The translations under genes and the position numbers were made by a program. Below the pieces are notes generated by a model. The model saw only the letters and a program-made list of their open reading frames with translations, was not told the DNA's origin and did not search any database. Source: JBBQER01 sp052148155 (GTDB taxonomy: Bacteria; Actinomycetota; Acidimicrobiia; IMCC26256; PALSA-610). From it: a stretch of DNA of 35,802 bases. Below, one piece after another: positions 16,073 through 24,209 of this stretch (the first letter of the stretch is position 1; every line of letters begins with the position of its first letter). Location of the stretch: positions 1 to 35,802 of the forward strand of contig JBKQIY010000234.1 in the NCBI GenBank assembly GCA_052148155.1, written 5' to 3'.

Positions 16073-18244
16073 ATGTCCCGGTCGGATCCGCTCATCGCGT
16101 GGCGCGCCGACCCGACGGAGGTTCTCGCGTCGGTCGTTGCCGGACTCGGCGGCGAGCGCCGCGAGGGACAAGTTGCGCTCGCCGCGGCGATCGCCGAAGC
16201 GATCGGCTCCGGCCACCACCTCGTTGCCGAGGCACCCACCGGGTCGGGCAAGAGCCTCGCCTATCTCGCACCCGCGATCGCGTCGGGCCTCAAGATCGTC
16301 GTCGCGACGTCGACAATCGCGCTCCAGAGCCAACTGGTGTCGAAAGACCTCCCGGCGCTACACACACACAGCGCCGCGCCGTTCACGTTCGCGCTCCTGA
16401 AGGGCCGATCGAACTATCTCTGTCGCGCCAAGCTGCGCGCCGCGGACTCGCCGGACGCACTGTTTGAGCAACCCGTCGGCGTCGGATTCCCGCAGCAGCT
16501 GGATCGGCTTCGAACATTCGCGAGTCGTTCCGAGACCGGCGATCGAGCCGAACTCGACGACGACATCTCACACGCGACGTGGGCGGCGGTGAGTTGCACG
16601 AGTGGCGAGTGCCCAGGCCGCGCCGACTGCAACGACGGGAGCGAATGCTTTGCCGAACAGGCACGTGATCGTGCGCACGGCGCGTCGGTCCTGGTCGTGA
16701 ATCATGCGCTCTACTGTGCGCATCTCGCGGCCGACGGGCGCGTGCTCCCCGAACACGACGTTGTCATCATCGACGAGGCCCATTCCTTCGCGGAGAACGC
16801 GACCAACGCGTTCGCCGGTGACGTCGCGGCCGACACGGTTGTTCGCCTCGCCGGCAGGCTGGGCCGCGCCGGCGTCGACCGCGTCGCGGTCGACGCGCTC
16901 GCCGACTCGGGCCGAGCGCTCGCGGTTCTCATCGAGAGCCGTACCGGCGCTCTCGACGTCGGCCACGACGCGCAACTCGGCGCCGCGTTCGTCTCGGCCG
17001 CTGAACGGCTCGCGGCGGCGCACGCCAAGCTCGACAAGTCGGACGACTACGCCAAACGCACCGCACAGCTCGCGACCGGACGGCTCGAGGTCCTGCGGCG
17101 CCTTGCGGCACCGCAGGCCGGCGACGTCGTGTGGGTCGAAACGATCGGTCGGAGCCGGCGTTTTCGTATCGCCCCGGTCGCGCCGGGCGACGCGATCGGC
17201 CGCTGGCTGCTCGACCAGAGGCCCGTGATTGCCGTGTCGGCCACGCTCGGCGGTGAGCCGCCGTTCAACGCTGTCGCGTACCAGCTCGGCTTCCAGCCAA
17301 CACTCGACCCGGGCAGCTGGGGCGAACGCAACGACGACGGGCGCCTCACATCGAACGCCGGCCGCGGCTACGTCGCGTTGCAGACCGCGTCGTCGTTCGA
17401 CTGGAAGGCACAGGGGCTGCTCTATGTCGGAAAGGACATGCCGGATCCCGGAAGGGAACGCGCGGCATGGCTCGACGCGGCCGGGGAGCGGCTCTGCCAA
17501 CTTGTGAACGCAGCGGGCGGCCGGGCGCTCGTGCTGTGCACCTCCCACGCCAACGTCGGACACTTCTCGGACGTCCTGCGATCGCGCACCACGCACGAAA
17601 TCCTCGCGCAGGGCGACACCGACAGCGGCCGGCTCGCGCGCGCGTTCGTGGACGACGAAACCTCGGTGCTTGTCGGCACGCGGTCGTTCTGGGGAGGTAT
17701 CGACGCGGCGGGTGTCTCATGCGTTCTCGTGGTGATCGACAAGATCCCATTCCCCGTCCCGGACGACCCCATGCACGTCGCTCGTCGCGCCCGCGCCCAA
17801 GAGCGCGGTGCGGACCCCTTCCTCGCAGTTGACATTCCCGCGGCCGCGCTCATCCTCGCGCAGGGCGCCGGACGCTTGATTCGCAGGCGCACCGACCGCG
17901 GCGTCGTCGCGGTCTTCGACTCCCGTCTCGCGAATCGTCACTACAAAACGCAGCTGCTGGCGGCGATGCCACCCTTTCGTCGGAGCATCAGCCTGGAGCA
18001 AACGTGCACGTTCCTCTCCGAAGCGACCGGCGCGACTGCCTCCGTCGCCTCGATGACGTTGCCGGCTCCCGCCGGGCACGAACCCGGCGACGTGCGCGAC
18101 GACCTCACGATGCGCGAGACCGTTGCCGTCAGGGACGCCACACCATGTCCGGTGTGCGGCGCAGATCTCAGCGAACGCTGCCGCGGCGACGACGGCACGT
18201 TGGCCTTCTTACACCACGCGCGGGTGGGTCACGCATCCAGGTGA
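16073..18244 (+). CDS. DinG-type Fe-S superfamily 2 DNA helicase with C-terminal Cys-rich tail
   Basis: A 723-residue ATP-dependent 5'-3' DNA helicase of the XPD/DinG family, predicted in repair of R-loops or structured DNA. Walker A APTGSGKS is at about 54-61, DEAH at 234-237, and motif VI QGAGRLIRR near 600. Four cysteines at 117, 175, 180 and 186 have the spacing of the E. coli DinG iron-sulphur cluster; Cys192 is extra. The C-terminus adds CPVC (692-695), Cys703 and a HHARVGH segment, a possible zinc site I do not recall in classical DinG. It is monocistronic, with a leaderless promoter; a GGTGGG just before ATG is too close to be an ordinary ribosome site. Confidence 0.92.
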   Translation: MSRSDPLIAWRADPTEVLASVVAGLGGERREGQVALAAAIAEAIGSGHHLVAEAPTGSGKSLAYLAPAIASGLKIVVATSTIALQSQLVSKDLPALHTHSAAPFTFALLKGRSNYLCRAKLRAADSPDALFEQPVGVGFPQQLDRLRTFASRSETGDRAELDDDISHATWAAVSCTSGECPGRADCNDGSECFAEQARDRAHGASVLVVNHALYCAHLAADGRVLPEHDVVIIDEAHSFAENATNAFAGDVAADTVVRLAGRLGRAGVDRVAVDALADSGRALAVLIESRTGALDVGHDAQLGAAFVSAAERLAAAHAKLDKSDDYAKRTAQLATGRLEVLRRLAAPQAGDVVWVETIGRSRRFRIAPVAPGDAIGRWLLDQRPVIAVSATLGGEPPFNAVAYQLGFQPTLDPGSWGERNDDGRLTSNAGRGYVALQTASSFDWKAQGLLYVGKDMPDPGRERAAWLDAAGERLCQLVNAAGGRALVLCTSHANVGHFSDVLRSRTTHEILAQGDTDSGRLARAFVDDETSVLVGTRSFWGGIDAAGVSCVLVVIDKIPFPVPDDPMHVARRARAQERGADPFLAVDIPAAALILAQGAGRLIRRRTDRGVVAVFDSRLANRHYKTQLLAAMPPFRRSISLEQTCTFLSEATGATASVASMTLPAPAGHEPGDVRDDLTMRETVAVRDATPCPVCGADLSERCRGDDGTLAFLHHARVGHASR

Positions 18245-18812
18245 CGACCGCGGCGTCGCTCCCGTACCGGTGGCGGCGGTGAGAGCGGCCGCGAACACCG
18301 CCCCGCCCGATCGTCGCGACCCGGACGTTGGTGCCACGCCTCGATCGGCTGTCACCCGACGCACTCGATCGCCGCGGGCACGTCGGCGCGCGGCCGGACT
18401 TCGGCGAAGACGCGTGGGCGCGACGAGCGACCAGTCGAACTCGACGCGCTCCCGGTCGACGCGTTCGATACCAATCGTCGGTGTTGTCGCTCCTGAGGCG
18501 ACCGGGCTCGCACCGCCGACATCGCGGTCGACCTGATTGCCCACCGGGGCCAGGCGCGCAGATACTGACCGGGTCGCGGCGTGGTCCTGGCAGCACTGTC
18601 GCCGCCACGAAAGAGCGCCACGGTTGCCTCACCGGTTCGGAGCACGACGAGCGTGCGACGACAACCTGCAACCGGCGCGCCGATCGTTTCGAATCGGTCG
18701 CCCCCGGGAATCGGCGTCGTTCCGGACGAACTCACCCAACGCGGTGCGGGCCCGATCGCGAGGTTGCGCGGTGACGAGCGTCCCCGTCACAGTGAGCGAT
18801 GTCCGACGTCGC
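18245..18812. other. Gene-free stretch between convergent genes
   Basis: This interval separates the helicase and the APH-like gene, which point towards each other. On the minus strand, short frames in shifting phases contain protein-like runs (for example FETIGAPVAGCRRTLVVLRT near 18650 and GIERVDRERVEFDWSLVA near 18450). This could be a frameshifted remnant. I cannot identify a family, and no full frame is supported. Confidence 0.3.
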
Positions 18813-19601
18813 TCACGAACTCAGGTCGTAGAGGAGCCTGTTGAAAGTGATCCGTTGCTCGTCTGGTTCGATGCCGTACGACTCGTAGAACAGATGTTCC
18901 CAGCCGGGCCCGACGTTCCACGTCGTGGACCATGCGCCGACGGTCACGTCCCACCAGCGGTCAGCGACTGCCAGTTCGCCAAGGTCGACGTAGCCGGTGA
19001 GCCGGCCCTGTTCATCCAGCAAGACGTTCGGAAAGCAGTAGTCGCCGTGACAGACGACAAGATCCTCCGACGCGGGCGCGAGGCGCTCAAGCTCGGCGAG
19101 CGCAGCATCGAGCGTGAGATGTGCATGCTCGGCATGCAGATCTTTCGGGTTCGCGATCCCGTGCCGGACCCGTCGACCCACGTGCGCGAGTGATGTCGCA
19201 ACACGGAAATCGTACGGGCATGCCGGCACCGAGGCAGCCGCATGAAACGCGGCGAGACCGCGCGCGAGGATCGGCACCAGACGCACGGGATCGGCCTTCA
19301 ATCGGTGGCGCGACGCGTCGACTCCGCCAAGCTCGACCGTGATCAACCAGTCGACCGTGCCGTCCGATCCGCTCCCGATCACCTCGGGGACCGGCAGATA
19401 CGCGCGCGCCCATCGCAGACGCCCCGCCTCGTCGAGCGCTGTCGGGTAATGGCCGGATTGCACCACCTTGAGAAACTGGACCGGCTCGCCTGTCGGTCCT
19501 TCGAGGCGCCACGTAGTGGCGAGCCCCGGCCATTCCCACGCGACCGACCAGCGCCAAGCGGAATAGGTCGACCGGATCGGCTCCGGAGGCATGACGGACA
19601 C
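18813..19601 (-). CDS. Aminoglycoside 3'-phosphotransferase (APH)-like kinase
   Basis: A 262-residue protein with the APH fold. The N-lobe has the VQFLKVVQ segment carrying the ATP-binding Lys. The catalytic loop VCHGDYCFPNVLLDE has the HGDxxxxN signature, and the metal site is the DLG in YVDLGELAVADRW. The tail (YGIEPDEQRITFNRLLYDL) resembles APH(3') enzymes. Families of this kind phosphorylate aminoglycosides or other hydroxyl metabolites. A chromosomal setting with no mobile-element signs makes a native role or intrinsic resistance equally plausible. GTG 19601 is supported by TAACTT exactly six bases upstream; ATG 19592 is the alternative. Confidence 0.85.
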   Translation of the reverse strand: MSVMPPEPIRSTYSAWRWSVAWEWPGLATTWRLEGPTGEPVQFLKVVQSGHYPTALDEAGRLRWARAYLPVPEVIGSGSDGTVDWLITVELGGVDASRHRLKADPVRLVPILARGLAAFHAAASVPACPYDFRVATSLAHVGRRVRHGIANPKDLHAEHAHLTLDAALAELERLAPASEDLVVCHGDYCFPNVLLDEQGRLTGYVDLGELAVADRWWDVTVGAWSTTWNVGPGWEHLFYESYGIEPDEQRITFNRLLYDLSS

Positions 19602-19613
19602 GGGGAAAAGTTA
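19602..19613 (-). promoter_or_regulatory. Leaderless -10 element of the APH-like gene
   Basis: On the minus strand TAACTT (19613-19608) is followed by six bases and the GTG at 19601. No Shine-Dalgarno is present, and the hexamer decides in favour of the GTG start. Confidence 0.45.
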
Positions 19614-19679
19614 CGGCGGCGCGGGCCGCGAGCGACGAAGAATCACGCGACGGCGACCTCACCGGCCAAGCTGGTAGGA

Positions 19680-20747
19680 GTGACGTCCGAGCCCGAGCCC
19701 GATCCGAGCCAGGTCCCGGCGGCGCCGTCGACGCGTCGCCGGGTGATCGGCGGGCTTGTCGAGGTCAGCATCACCGCGGTGGCTTTCTATTTCGTGCTGC
19801 CCAAGGTCATCTACGCGTTCTCGGCGTTCCCGAGGGTGTCGTCGGTCGGCTTCGTGTGGATCGCGGTCGTGCTGATCTGCGAGGGCACAAGCTTCGTGAT
19901 GGTCTGGATGCTGTTACGTCTCGCGACCCGGACGACCCAGTGGCTCGCGATCGCGACTTCTCAGCTCGCGGCCAACGCGCTCAGTTCGATCCTGCCCGCG
20001 GGGGCGGCCGCGGGAGCAACGTTGCAGGTACGGATGCTCGGCGACGCGGGTATCGATACCGCCACAGCGGCATCGGGCATGACCGCGTTCACGCTGTTGC
20101 AGTTCGCGACCGTCGCGATCGTTCCCGTGTTGCTGCTGCCCGCGGTGCTCGCCGGCATCTTGCAGCTGTCTCCCGGCCTGTCGCACGCGTTGTTGATCGG
20201 TGCGCTGGCGTTCGTCGCCATCCTTGCCATCGTCGCGGTCCTGGCCGTGTTCGACGGTCCGTTGCGGGCGACCGGTCGGGTCGTGCAAGCGCTGAGCAAT
20301 CGTCTCCGCCGTCATCGACCGCCCCGCGTTGGCCTCCCGGACCGTCTGGTCGACGAGCGCAACACGATGGCACGGACGCTCGGTCAGCATTGGCGGCGGG
20401 CGGTCCTGTTGAGCGTCGGTCGGGTCGCGTTCGACTTTTTCGCGCTGCTGGCCGCGGTCGCGGCGGTCGGCGCGCACCCGAGCCCCTCGCTGATCGTCGT
20501 CGCGTACGTGTCGAGCGTCGTCCTGGCCCTGATCCCGATCACCCCGGGTGGCCTCGGTTTCGTCGAGGCGGGGCTCACCGGCGTGCTGACGCTCGCCGGG
20601 ATTCCAGCCAGCGCCGCGGTCCTGGCCACGCTGTTGTACCGCCTGGCGGAGTACTGGCTCCCCATGGTCATGGGGCCGTTCGCCTACGTGATCTTCCGTG
20701 TCTCACGGCGGCGCAGCCGAACCGAATCGGAGCAGACCGCCGACTAA
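19680..20747 (+). CDS. Lysylphosphatidylglycerol synthase TM-region-like integral membrane protein (UPF0104)
   Basis: A 355-residue polytopic membrane protein with about seven or eight hydrophobic helices. It carries the family signature PITPGGLGFVEAGL near residue 285 and the ALSSILPAGAAAGA segment near residue 100. It matches the flippase/TM domain of MprF (LPG_synthase_TM) without the cytoplasmic aminoacyl-transferase domain. Stand-alone versions are suggested to move lipids or polyprenyl-linked intermediates across the membrane. The N-terminal 20 residues are acidic and Pro-rich. GTG 19680 is the only nearby in-frame start upstream of the first helix; an AGGA abuts it, too close for a normal ribosome site, so the start is somewhat uncertain. 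Confidence 0.82.
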   Translation: MTSEPEPDPSQVPAAPSTRRRVIGGLVEVSITAVAFYFVLPKVIYAFSAFPRVSSVGFVWIAVVLICEGTSFVMVWMLLRLATRTTQWLAIATSQLAANALSSILPAGAAAGATLQVRMLGDAGIDTATAASGMTAFTLLQFATVAIVPVLLLPAVLAGILQLSPGLSHALLIGALAFVAILAIVAVLAVFDGPLRATGRVVQALSNRLRRHRPPRVGLPDRLVDERNTMARTLGQHWRRAVLLSVGRVAFDFFALLAAVAAVGAHPSPSLIVVAYVSSVVLALIPITPGGLGFVEAGLTGVLTLAGIPASAAVLATLLYRLAEYWLPMVMGPFAYVIFRVSRRRSRTESEQTAD

Positions 20748-20750
20748 CAG

Positions 20751-20785
20751 TTGTATGCGCTCGCATATAAGTTTAGGCTTCCGCT
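20751..20785 (+). promoter_or_regulatory. Leaderless promoter with palindromic operator, UGSC operon
   Basis: TTGTAT (20751-20756), 17 bases, TAGGCT (20774-20779), then six bases and the ATG at 20786 make a complete leaderless promoter. A 14-nt palindrome, TATGCG-CT-CGCATA (20754-20767), fills the space between the -35 and -10 elements, where a bound repressor would block polymerase. The MarR protein encoded in the same operon is the obvious candidate (inference). Confidence 0.55.
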
Positions 20786-21331
20786 ATGGCCAAGACGATG
20801 CTGGTCCGGCGACCGACTGCGACACCCGCCGGCGAGGTGCGCGCCCCGACCGTCGATCTCGACCGTCCGATCGCGGGTGTGCACGTCGGCATCCGCACCG
20901 ATGGCGCGTGGCGCTCATGGCGCCTCATCGCCGCGGTGTGGGACGAGTATCTGCGCCGCGACGGCGCAACCACCTCGCTCGTGGAGACCGGCGGCATGGT
21001 CGGCCAGACCGGCGCCAACGATCGCAAGCACATCGAGGAACTCGCCAACACTGTGGAGTGCGCGATCGTCGGTCTCGGCACGTGCGGGTCGTGCACCACC
21101 TTCACGATCAAGGATTCCGTCGTGGTCGGCGAGAAGGGAAAGCCCGTCGTGGCCATCGTCACCGAAGAGTTCGAGGTGCACGGCCACAACGTCGCGACGC
21201 ACCTCGGTCACGGCGACTTGAAGGTGCTCGTCTTGCCCTATCCCCTCGAAGCACGTCCCGAGGCCGAACTGCGTGCGATCGCCGACGAGTTCTACCCGCA
21301 GGTGCTGTCTCTGCTCGGAGCCACCACTTGA
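20786..21331 (+). CDS. UGSC-family protein, cysteine form
   Basis: A 181-residue cytoplasmic protein. The segment VGLGTCGSCTTF carries Cys100-Gly-Ser-Cys103 where selenoprotein relatives have U-G-S-C. The codon is TGC, so no selenocysteine is involved here. The C-x-x-C arrangement after a beta strand suggests a thiol redox site. Other blocks are ETGGMVGQTGAND (about 67-79), FTIKDSVVVGEKGKP and HGHNVATHLGH. The biochemical function of the family is not established to my knowledge. It is first of a six-gene operon with a leaderless ATG, and its stop overlaps the next start by 4 nt (TTGA). Close coupling to the next two genes suggests a complex. Confidence 0.82.
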   Translation: MAKTMLVRRPTATPAGEVRAPTVDLDRPIAGVHVGIRTDGAWRSWRLIAAVWDEYLRRDGATTSLVETGGMVGQTGANDRKHIEELANTVECAIVGLGTCGSCTTFTIKDSVVVGEKGKPVVAIVTEEFEVHGHNVATHLGHGDLKVLVLPYPLEARPEAELRAIADEFYPQVLSLLGATT

Positions 21332-22377
21332 CGCTGACCAGCGAGCAGGTCGAGGTCAGCGCAGATCCGCGCGAGCAATACGAACACGCGCTGGTGGAAC
21401 GCTGGAGCGACGGCGTACCGATGTTGCCGGCCACCGACGACGCCGTCGAAGCTCTGCTCGCCATGTCCCCGTATCCGGCTGATCACGCGCTCTGTGTCCT
21501 GCCTCCGAGCAATGGTGTCGCCACGGTCGAGCTCATCGCCGTGAACGCGGCGATGGCCGGCTGCGAGCCGGCGGCATTCCCTCTCGTGATCGCCGCGCTG
21601 GAAGCCATCTCAGAACCGGAGTGGAACGCGTTCGGTCTCACGACCACCACCTCTTCTGTGTTCCCAATGCTTGTCGTGAACGGGCCGTGCCGCGACGAGC
21701 TCGGTATCGACTACCGGGCCGGGTGTATGGGCGGCGCGGCCGGGCGTGGCTCGATGACGATCGGTCGCGCGGTATCGCTGTGCCTGCGCAACATCGGTGG
21801 TCAGCGGGCGGGGGAGACGACGAAAACTGTCTTCGGTCAGCCTGCCCGGTTCGGTTTCTGCATCGGCGAATGGGAGGAGCGCAGTCCTTGGCCGAGCCTC
21901 GCAGTGCGGCGGGGCTACCCGGCCGATCAAGACGTCGTGACCGTACACGGCGGTAAGGGCACGTTCCCGCTCGCCGACATCCACAACGACGACGCCGCCG
22001 ACCTCGTGTATCTGATCGCGAAGAGCCTCGCTTTCCCGCTGTCCAACATGTATCTCGGCAACGCACACAACGGCGAGGTCGTGCTCGCCATCAACCCGAT
22101 GTGGGCGGAGCGATTCGGAGCCGCGTTTCCCGACATCGGCGATATGCAGCAGTTCTTGCGCGACAACGCGTGGCAGCCGATCGAGTTGTGGCCGAAGCCC
22201 AATCAGGCGATCCTGCGCGACAAAGGCCGCGTCGACGCCGGTGGGCGAGTGCACCTCGTGGGCGGACCTGACCAGATCGTCCCGATCGTGTGCGGAGGGC
22301 TCGGCAGCCTGCACGCAATCGCGTTGCCGAGCTTCGGCGAAAGTCAGATGCAAAGCCACCCGGTCATGCGACCATGA
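21328..22377 (+). CDS. UGSC-associated protein of unknown function
   Basis: A 349-residue soluble protein starting with TTG in the UGSC stop (TTGA). No domain I can name. Notable segments are ERWSDGVPMLPAT (about residues 24-36), ELIAVNAAMAGC, a Gly-rich core CMGGAAGRGSMTIGRA preceded by a conserved-looking NGPC, ERSPWPSLAVRRGY, and HNDDAADLVYLIAKSL. It has several Cys (NGPC, AGCMGG, FCIGEW, VCGGLG) but no C-x-x-C. The Gly-rich core could bind a nucleotide or cofactor (inference). Overlaps of 4 nt on both sides place it firmly between the UGSC and NifU-like proteins. Confidence 0.7.
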   Translation: MTLTSEQVEVSADPREQYEHALVERWSDGVPMLPATDDAVEALLAMSPYPADHALCVLPPSNGVATVELIAVNAAMAGCEPAAFPLVIAALEAISEPEWNAFGLTTTTSSVFPMLVVNGPCRDELGIDYRAGCMGGAAGRGSMTIGRAVSLCLRNIGGQRAGETTKTVFGQPARFGFCIGEWEERSPWPSLAVRRGYPADQDVVTVHGGKGTFPLADIHNDDAADLVYLIAKSLAFPLSNMYLGNAHNGEVVLAINPMWAERFGAAFPDIGDMQQFLRDNAWQPIELWPKPNQAILRDKGRVDAGGRVHLVGGPDQIVPIVCGGLGSLHAIALPSFGESQMQSHPVMRP

Positions 22378-22634
22378 TGGACGATGCCTCGGTGTCGGCT
22401 GCGGTCGACGAGGTGGGCCGGGTGTTGCGCGCTGACGGTGCCGACCTTGTCCTTGTGGAGGCGAACCCCAAGACGGCACGGGTGCACCTGCGCCTCGTGC
22501 TCCACTCCGTCGCCTGCGAGGAGTGCCTGCTCCCGCCCGGCATGCTGCGCGAGACGATTCACGACTCACTTCAGCGACGCATCGTCGGTGAGTTCGAGCT
22601 CGTGCTCGACGATCCGCGTCTGGCGTCCGCGTAG
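22374..22634 (+). CDS. Small NifU-like C-terminal-domain protein with CEEC motif
   Basis: An 86-residue protein starting in the previous stop (ATGA). The pattern VGRVLRADGADLVLVEA, a variable strand, then VACEEC (Cys48, Cys51) and LRETIHDSLQRR follows the NifU-like C-terminal scaffold, where DGG-D-L-V and a CxxC hold an iron-sulphur cluster. It has GAD rather than GGD and acidic residues between the cysteines, so cluster binding is uncertain. In this operon it could deliver Fe-S or act as a thiol partner of the UGSC protein (inference). The MarR gene follows after 7 bases. Confidence 0.65.
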   Translation: MMDDASVSAAVDEVGRVLRADGADLVLVEANPKTARVHLRLVLHSVACEECLLPPGMLRETIHDSLQRRIVGEFELVLDDPRLASA

Positions 22635-22641
22635 GTCACAG

Positions 22642-23124
22642 GTGGCTGACGACCGCCAGCTCCAGGCGTGGAGCACGGTCGTGGCCGTATATCAATCGGT
22701 GCTCCACGACGTCGTGCGAGCGCTCGAAGACGACGCCGGCCTCGACTCGGGTGTGTTCTCCGCGCTCGCGTACCTCGCGCGCGCCGCACCGGCGGGCCGG
22801 CTGCGGCTGACCGAGCTCGGTGACCTGATGCATCCCCGCTACAGCCAGCCCGGCTTGAGTCGCCTCGTGCAGCGGATGGAAGCCGCCGGTCTCGTTGACC
22901 GGCACGCCGATCCGGGCGACGGTCGGGCCGCGGTGGTGGTCATGACCGGCGCCGGCCGTGCCGTGTTCGCACGCGCCGACCACGCATATTCCGCGGCGGT
23001 GCGCGAACACTTCGGTCGGCATCTCTCGGTGACCCAAGCGCGTGCGTTGGAATCCGCGCTCCGGCCCGTGGTTCAAGGACGCGCAAGTCGAGGCGTCCGG
23101 TCGCGTACCGTTCGGACCGGATGA
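22642..23124 (+). CDS. MarR-family transcriptional regulator
   Basis: A 160-residue winged-helix regulator. Residues about 55-95 contain LTELGDLMHPRYSQPGLSRLVQRMEAAGLVDR (recognition helix), followed by the DPGDGRAAVVVMTGAG wing. Flanking helices would form the dimer interface. It sits between the NifU-like protein (7 bases upstream) and the methylase (ATGA overlap at 23121). It probably controls this operon through the palindrome at 20754-20767, since MarR proteins commonly repress their own operon by binding such dyads (inference). MarR proteins often sense phenolic ligands or oxidants by Cys; no Cys is seen here, so direct thiol sensing is unlikely. GTG 22642 has AGG 6 bases upstream. Confidence 0.87.
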   Translation: MADDRQLQAWSTVVAVYQSVLHDVVRALEDDAGLDSGVFSALAYLARAAPAGRLRLTELGDLMHPRYSQPGLSRLVQRMEAAGLVDRHADPGDGRAAVVVMTGAGRAVFARADHAYSAAVREHFGRHLSVTQARALESALRPVVQGRASRGVRSRTVRTG

Positions 23125-24209
23125 TCAAATACATCGGATCCAAACGGCGACTGGTGCCTGTCCTCGGCGCTCTGGCTGGCGCGCTGGAAGGGCGGCGCGC
23201 CCTCGACCTGTTCACCGGCACGACACGCGTTGCTCAGGAGCTGAAGCGCCGCGGGATGCACGTGACTGCGGTCGACTCGGCACGCTACGCAGAGGTGTTC
23301 GCTCGCTGTTATGTGGAGACCGACGCCGCGACGGTCGACACCAAGGAGCTGCACCACGCGCTGCAAGATCTCGCATCCCGACCGGGTGTCGATGGGTACG
23401 TCACCGAGACGTTCTGCGTGCAGTCCCGGTTCTTCCAGCCGTTCAACGGTCGTCGCATCGACGCAATCCGCGACGCAATCGAAACCGACTATTCGGGGTC
23501 TCGGTTGTATCCGTTGCTCCTCACCAGTCTGATCGAAGCCGCGGATCGTGTCGATTCCACGACGGGCGTGCAGATGGCCTACGTGAAGCAGTGGGCGCCG
23601 CGGTCGTTCCGTCCGCTCGAGCTGCGGGCGCCCGAAATGCTGGCCGGACCGGGCGAAGCGGTACGGGGAGACGCTTGCGAGCTCGCCGGTCGTCTCGGTC
23701 CGTTCGACCTCGCTTACCTGGATCCGCCCTACAACCAGCATCGATATTTCACCAATTATCACATATGGGAGACGCTGGTCGCATGGGACGCGCCGGCGTA
23801 TTACGGCGTCGCGTGCAAGCGGGTGGACGCGCGCGAACCCGAGACTCACAGCGCGTTCAACGGGCGCCGCCGCATGGCCGACGCGTTGGCAGGCGTGATC
23901 CGTGATGTCGACGCCGAGGTCGTCGCCGTGTCCTACAACGACGAATCGTGGGTGACGATCGAACAACTCGCAGCGATGGCCGCCGCGCGCGGTGGCGCGG
24001 TATACACATTCGCGTTTGATTCGCGACGCTATGTGGGTGCCCAGATCGGTATCCACAACCCGCAAGGCCAGAAAGTGGGGACGGTGTCGCGGTTGCGAAA
24101 CATCGAGTACCTGGTGGTGAGCGGCGACGCAGCACGCGTCGCGCACGTGGCCGACCGATTAGCAGTGAAGGGGCAAGAATGGACATCAACGGCAACGTCG
24201 CCTTCGTAA
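23121..24209 (+). CDS. D12-class DNA adenine-N6 methyltransferase, orphan
   Basis: A 362-residue predicted SAM-dependent DNA methylase. The N-terminus KYIGSKRRLVP (about 3-13) is the SAM-contact block of Dam/DpnIIA-type enzymes, DLFTGTTRVAQ (about 29-39) is motif I, and the catalytic DPPY is at residues 201-204 in LAYLDPPYNQHRYF. It modifies adenine in a short target that cannot be predicted here. No restriction endonuclease or specificity subunit is nearby, so it looks like an orphan with an epigenetic or regulatory function (inference). Its ATG overlaps the MarR stop, and its 3' end overlaps the SDR gene by 31 bases. D12-type enzymes are rarely expected in a redox/metabolic operon. Confidence 0.82.
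   Translation: MIKYIGSKRRLVPVLGALAGALEGRRALDLFTGTTRVAQELKRRGMHVTAVDSARYAEVFARCYVETDAATVDTKELHHALQDLASRPGVDGYVTETFCVQSRFFQPFNGRRIDAIRDAIETDYSGSRLYPLLLTSLIEAADRVDSTTGVQMAYVKQWAPRSFRPLELRAPEMLAGPGEAVRGDACELAGRLGPFDLAYLDPPYNQHRYFTNYHIWETLVAWDAPAYYGVACKRVDAREPETHSAFNGRRRMADALAGVIRDVDAEVVAVSYNDESWVTIEQLAAMAAARGGAVYTFAFDSRRYVGAQIGIHNPQGQKVGTVSRLRNIEYLVVSGDAARVAHVADRLAVKGQEWTSTATSPS

Noticed and set aside
21083..21094. Selenocysteine at the UGSC motif.
   Set aside because: The codon is TGC, not TGA; this is the cysteine form.
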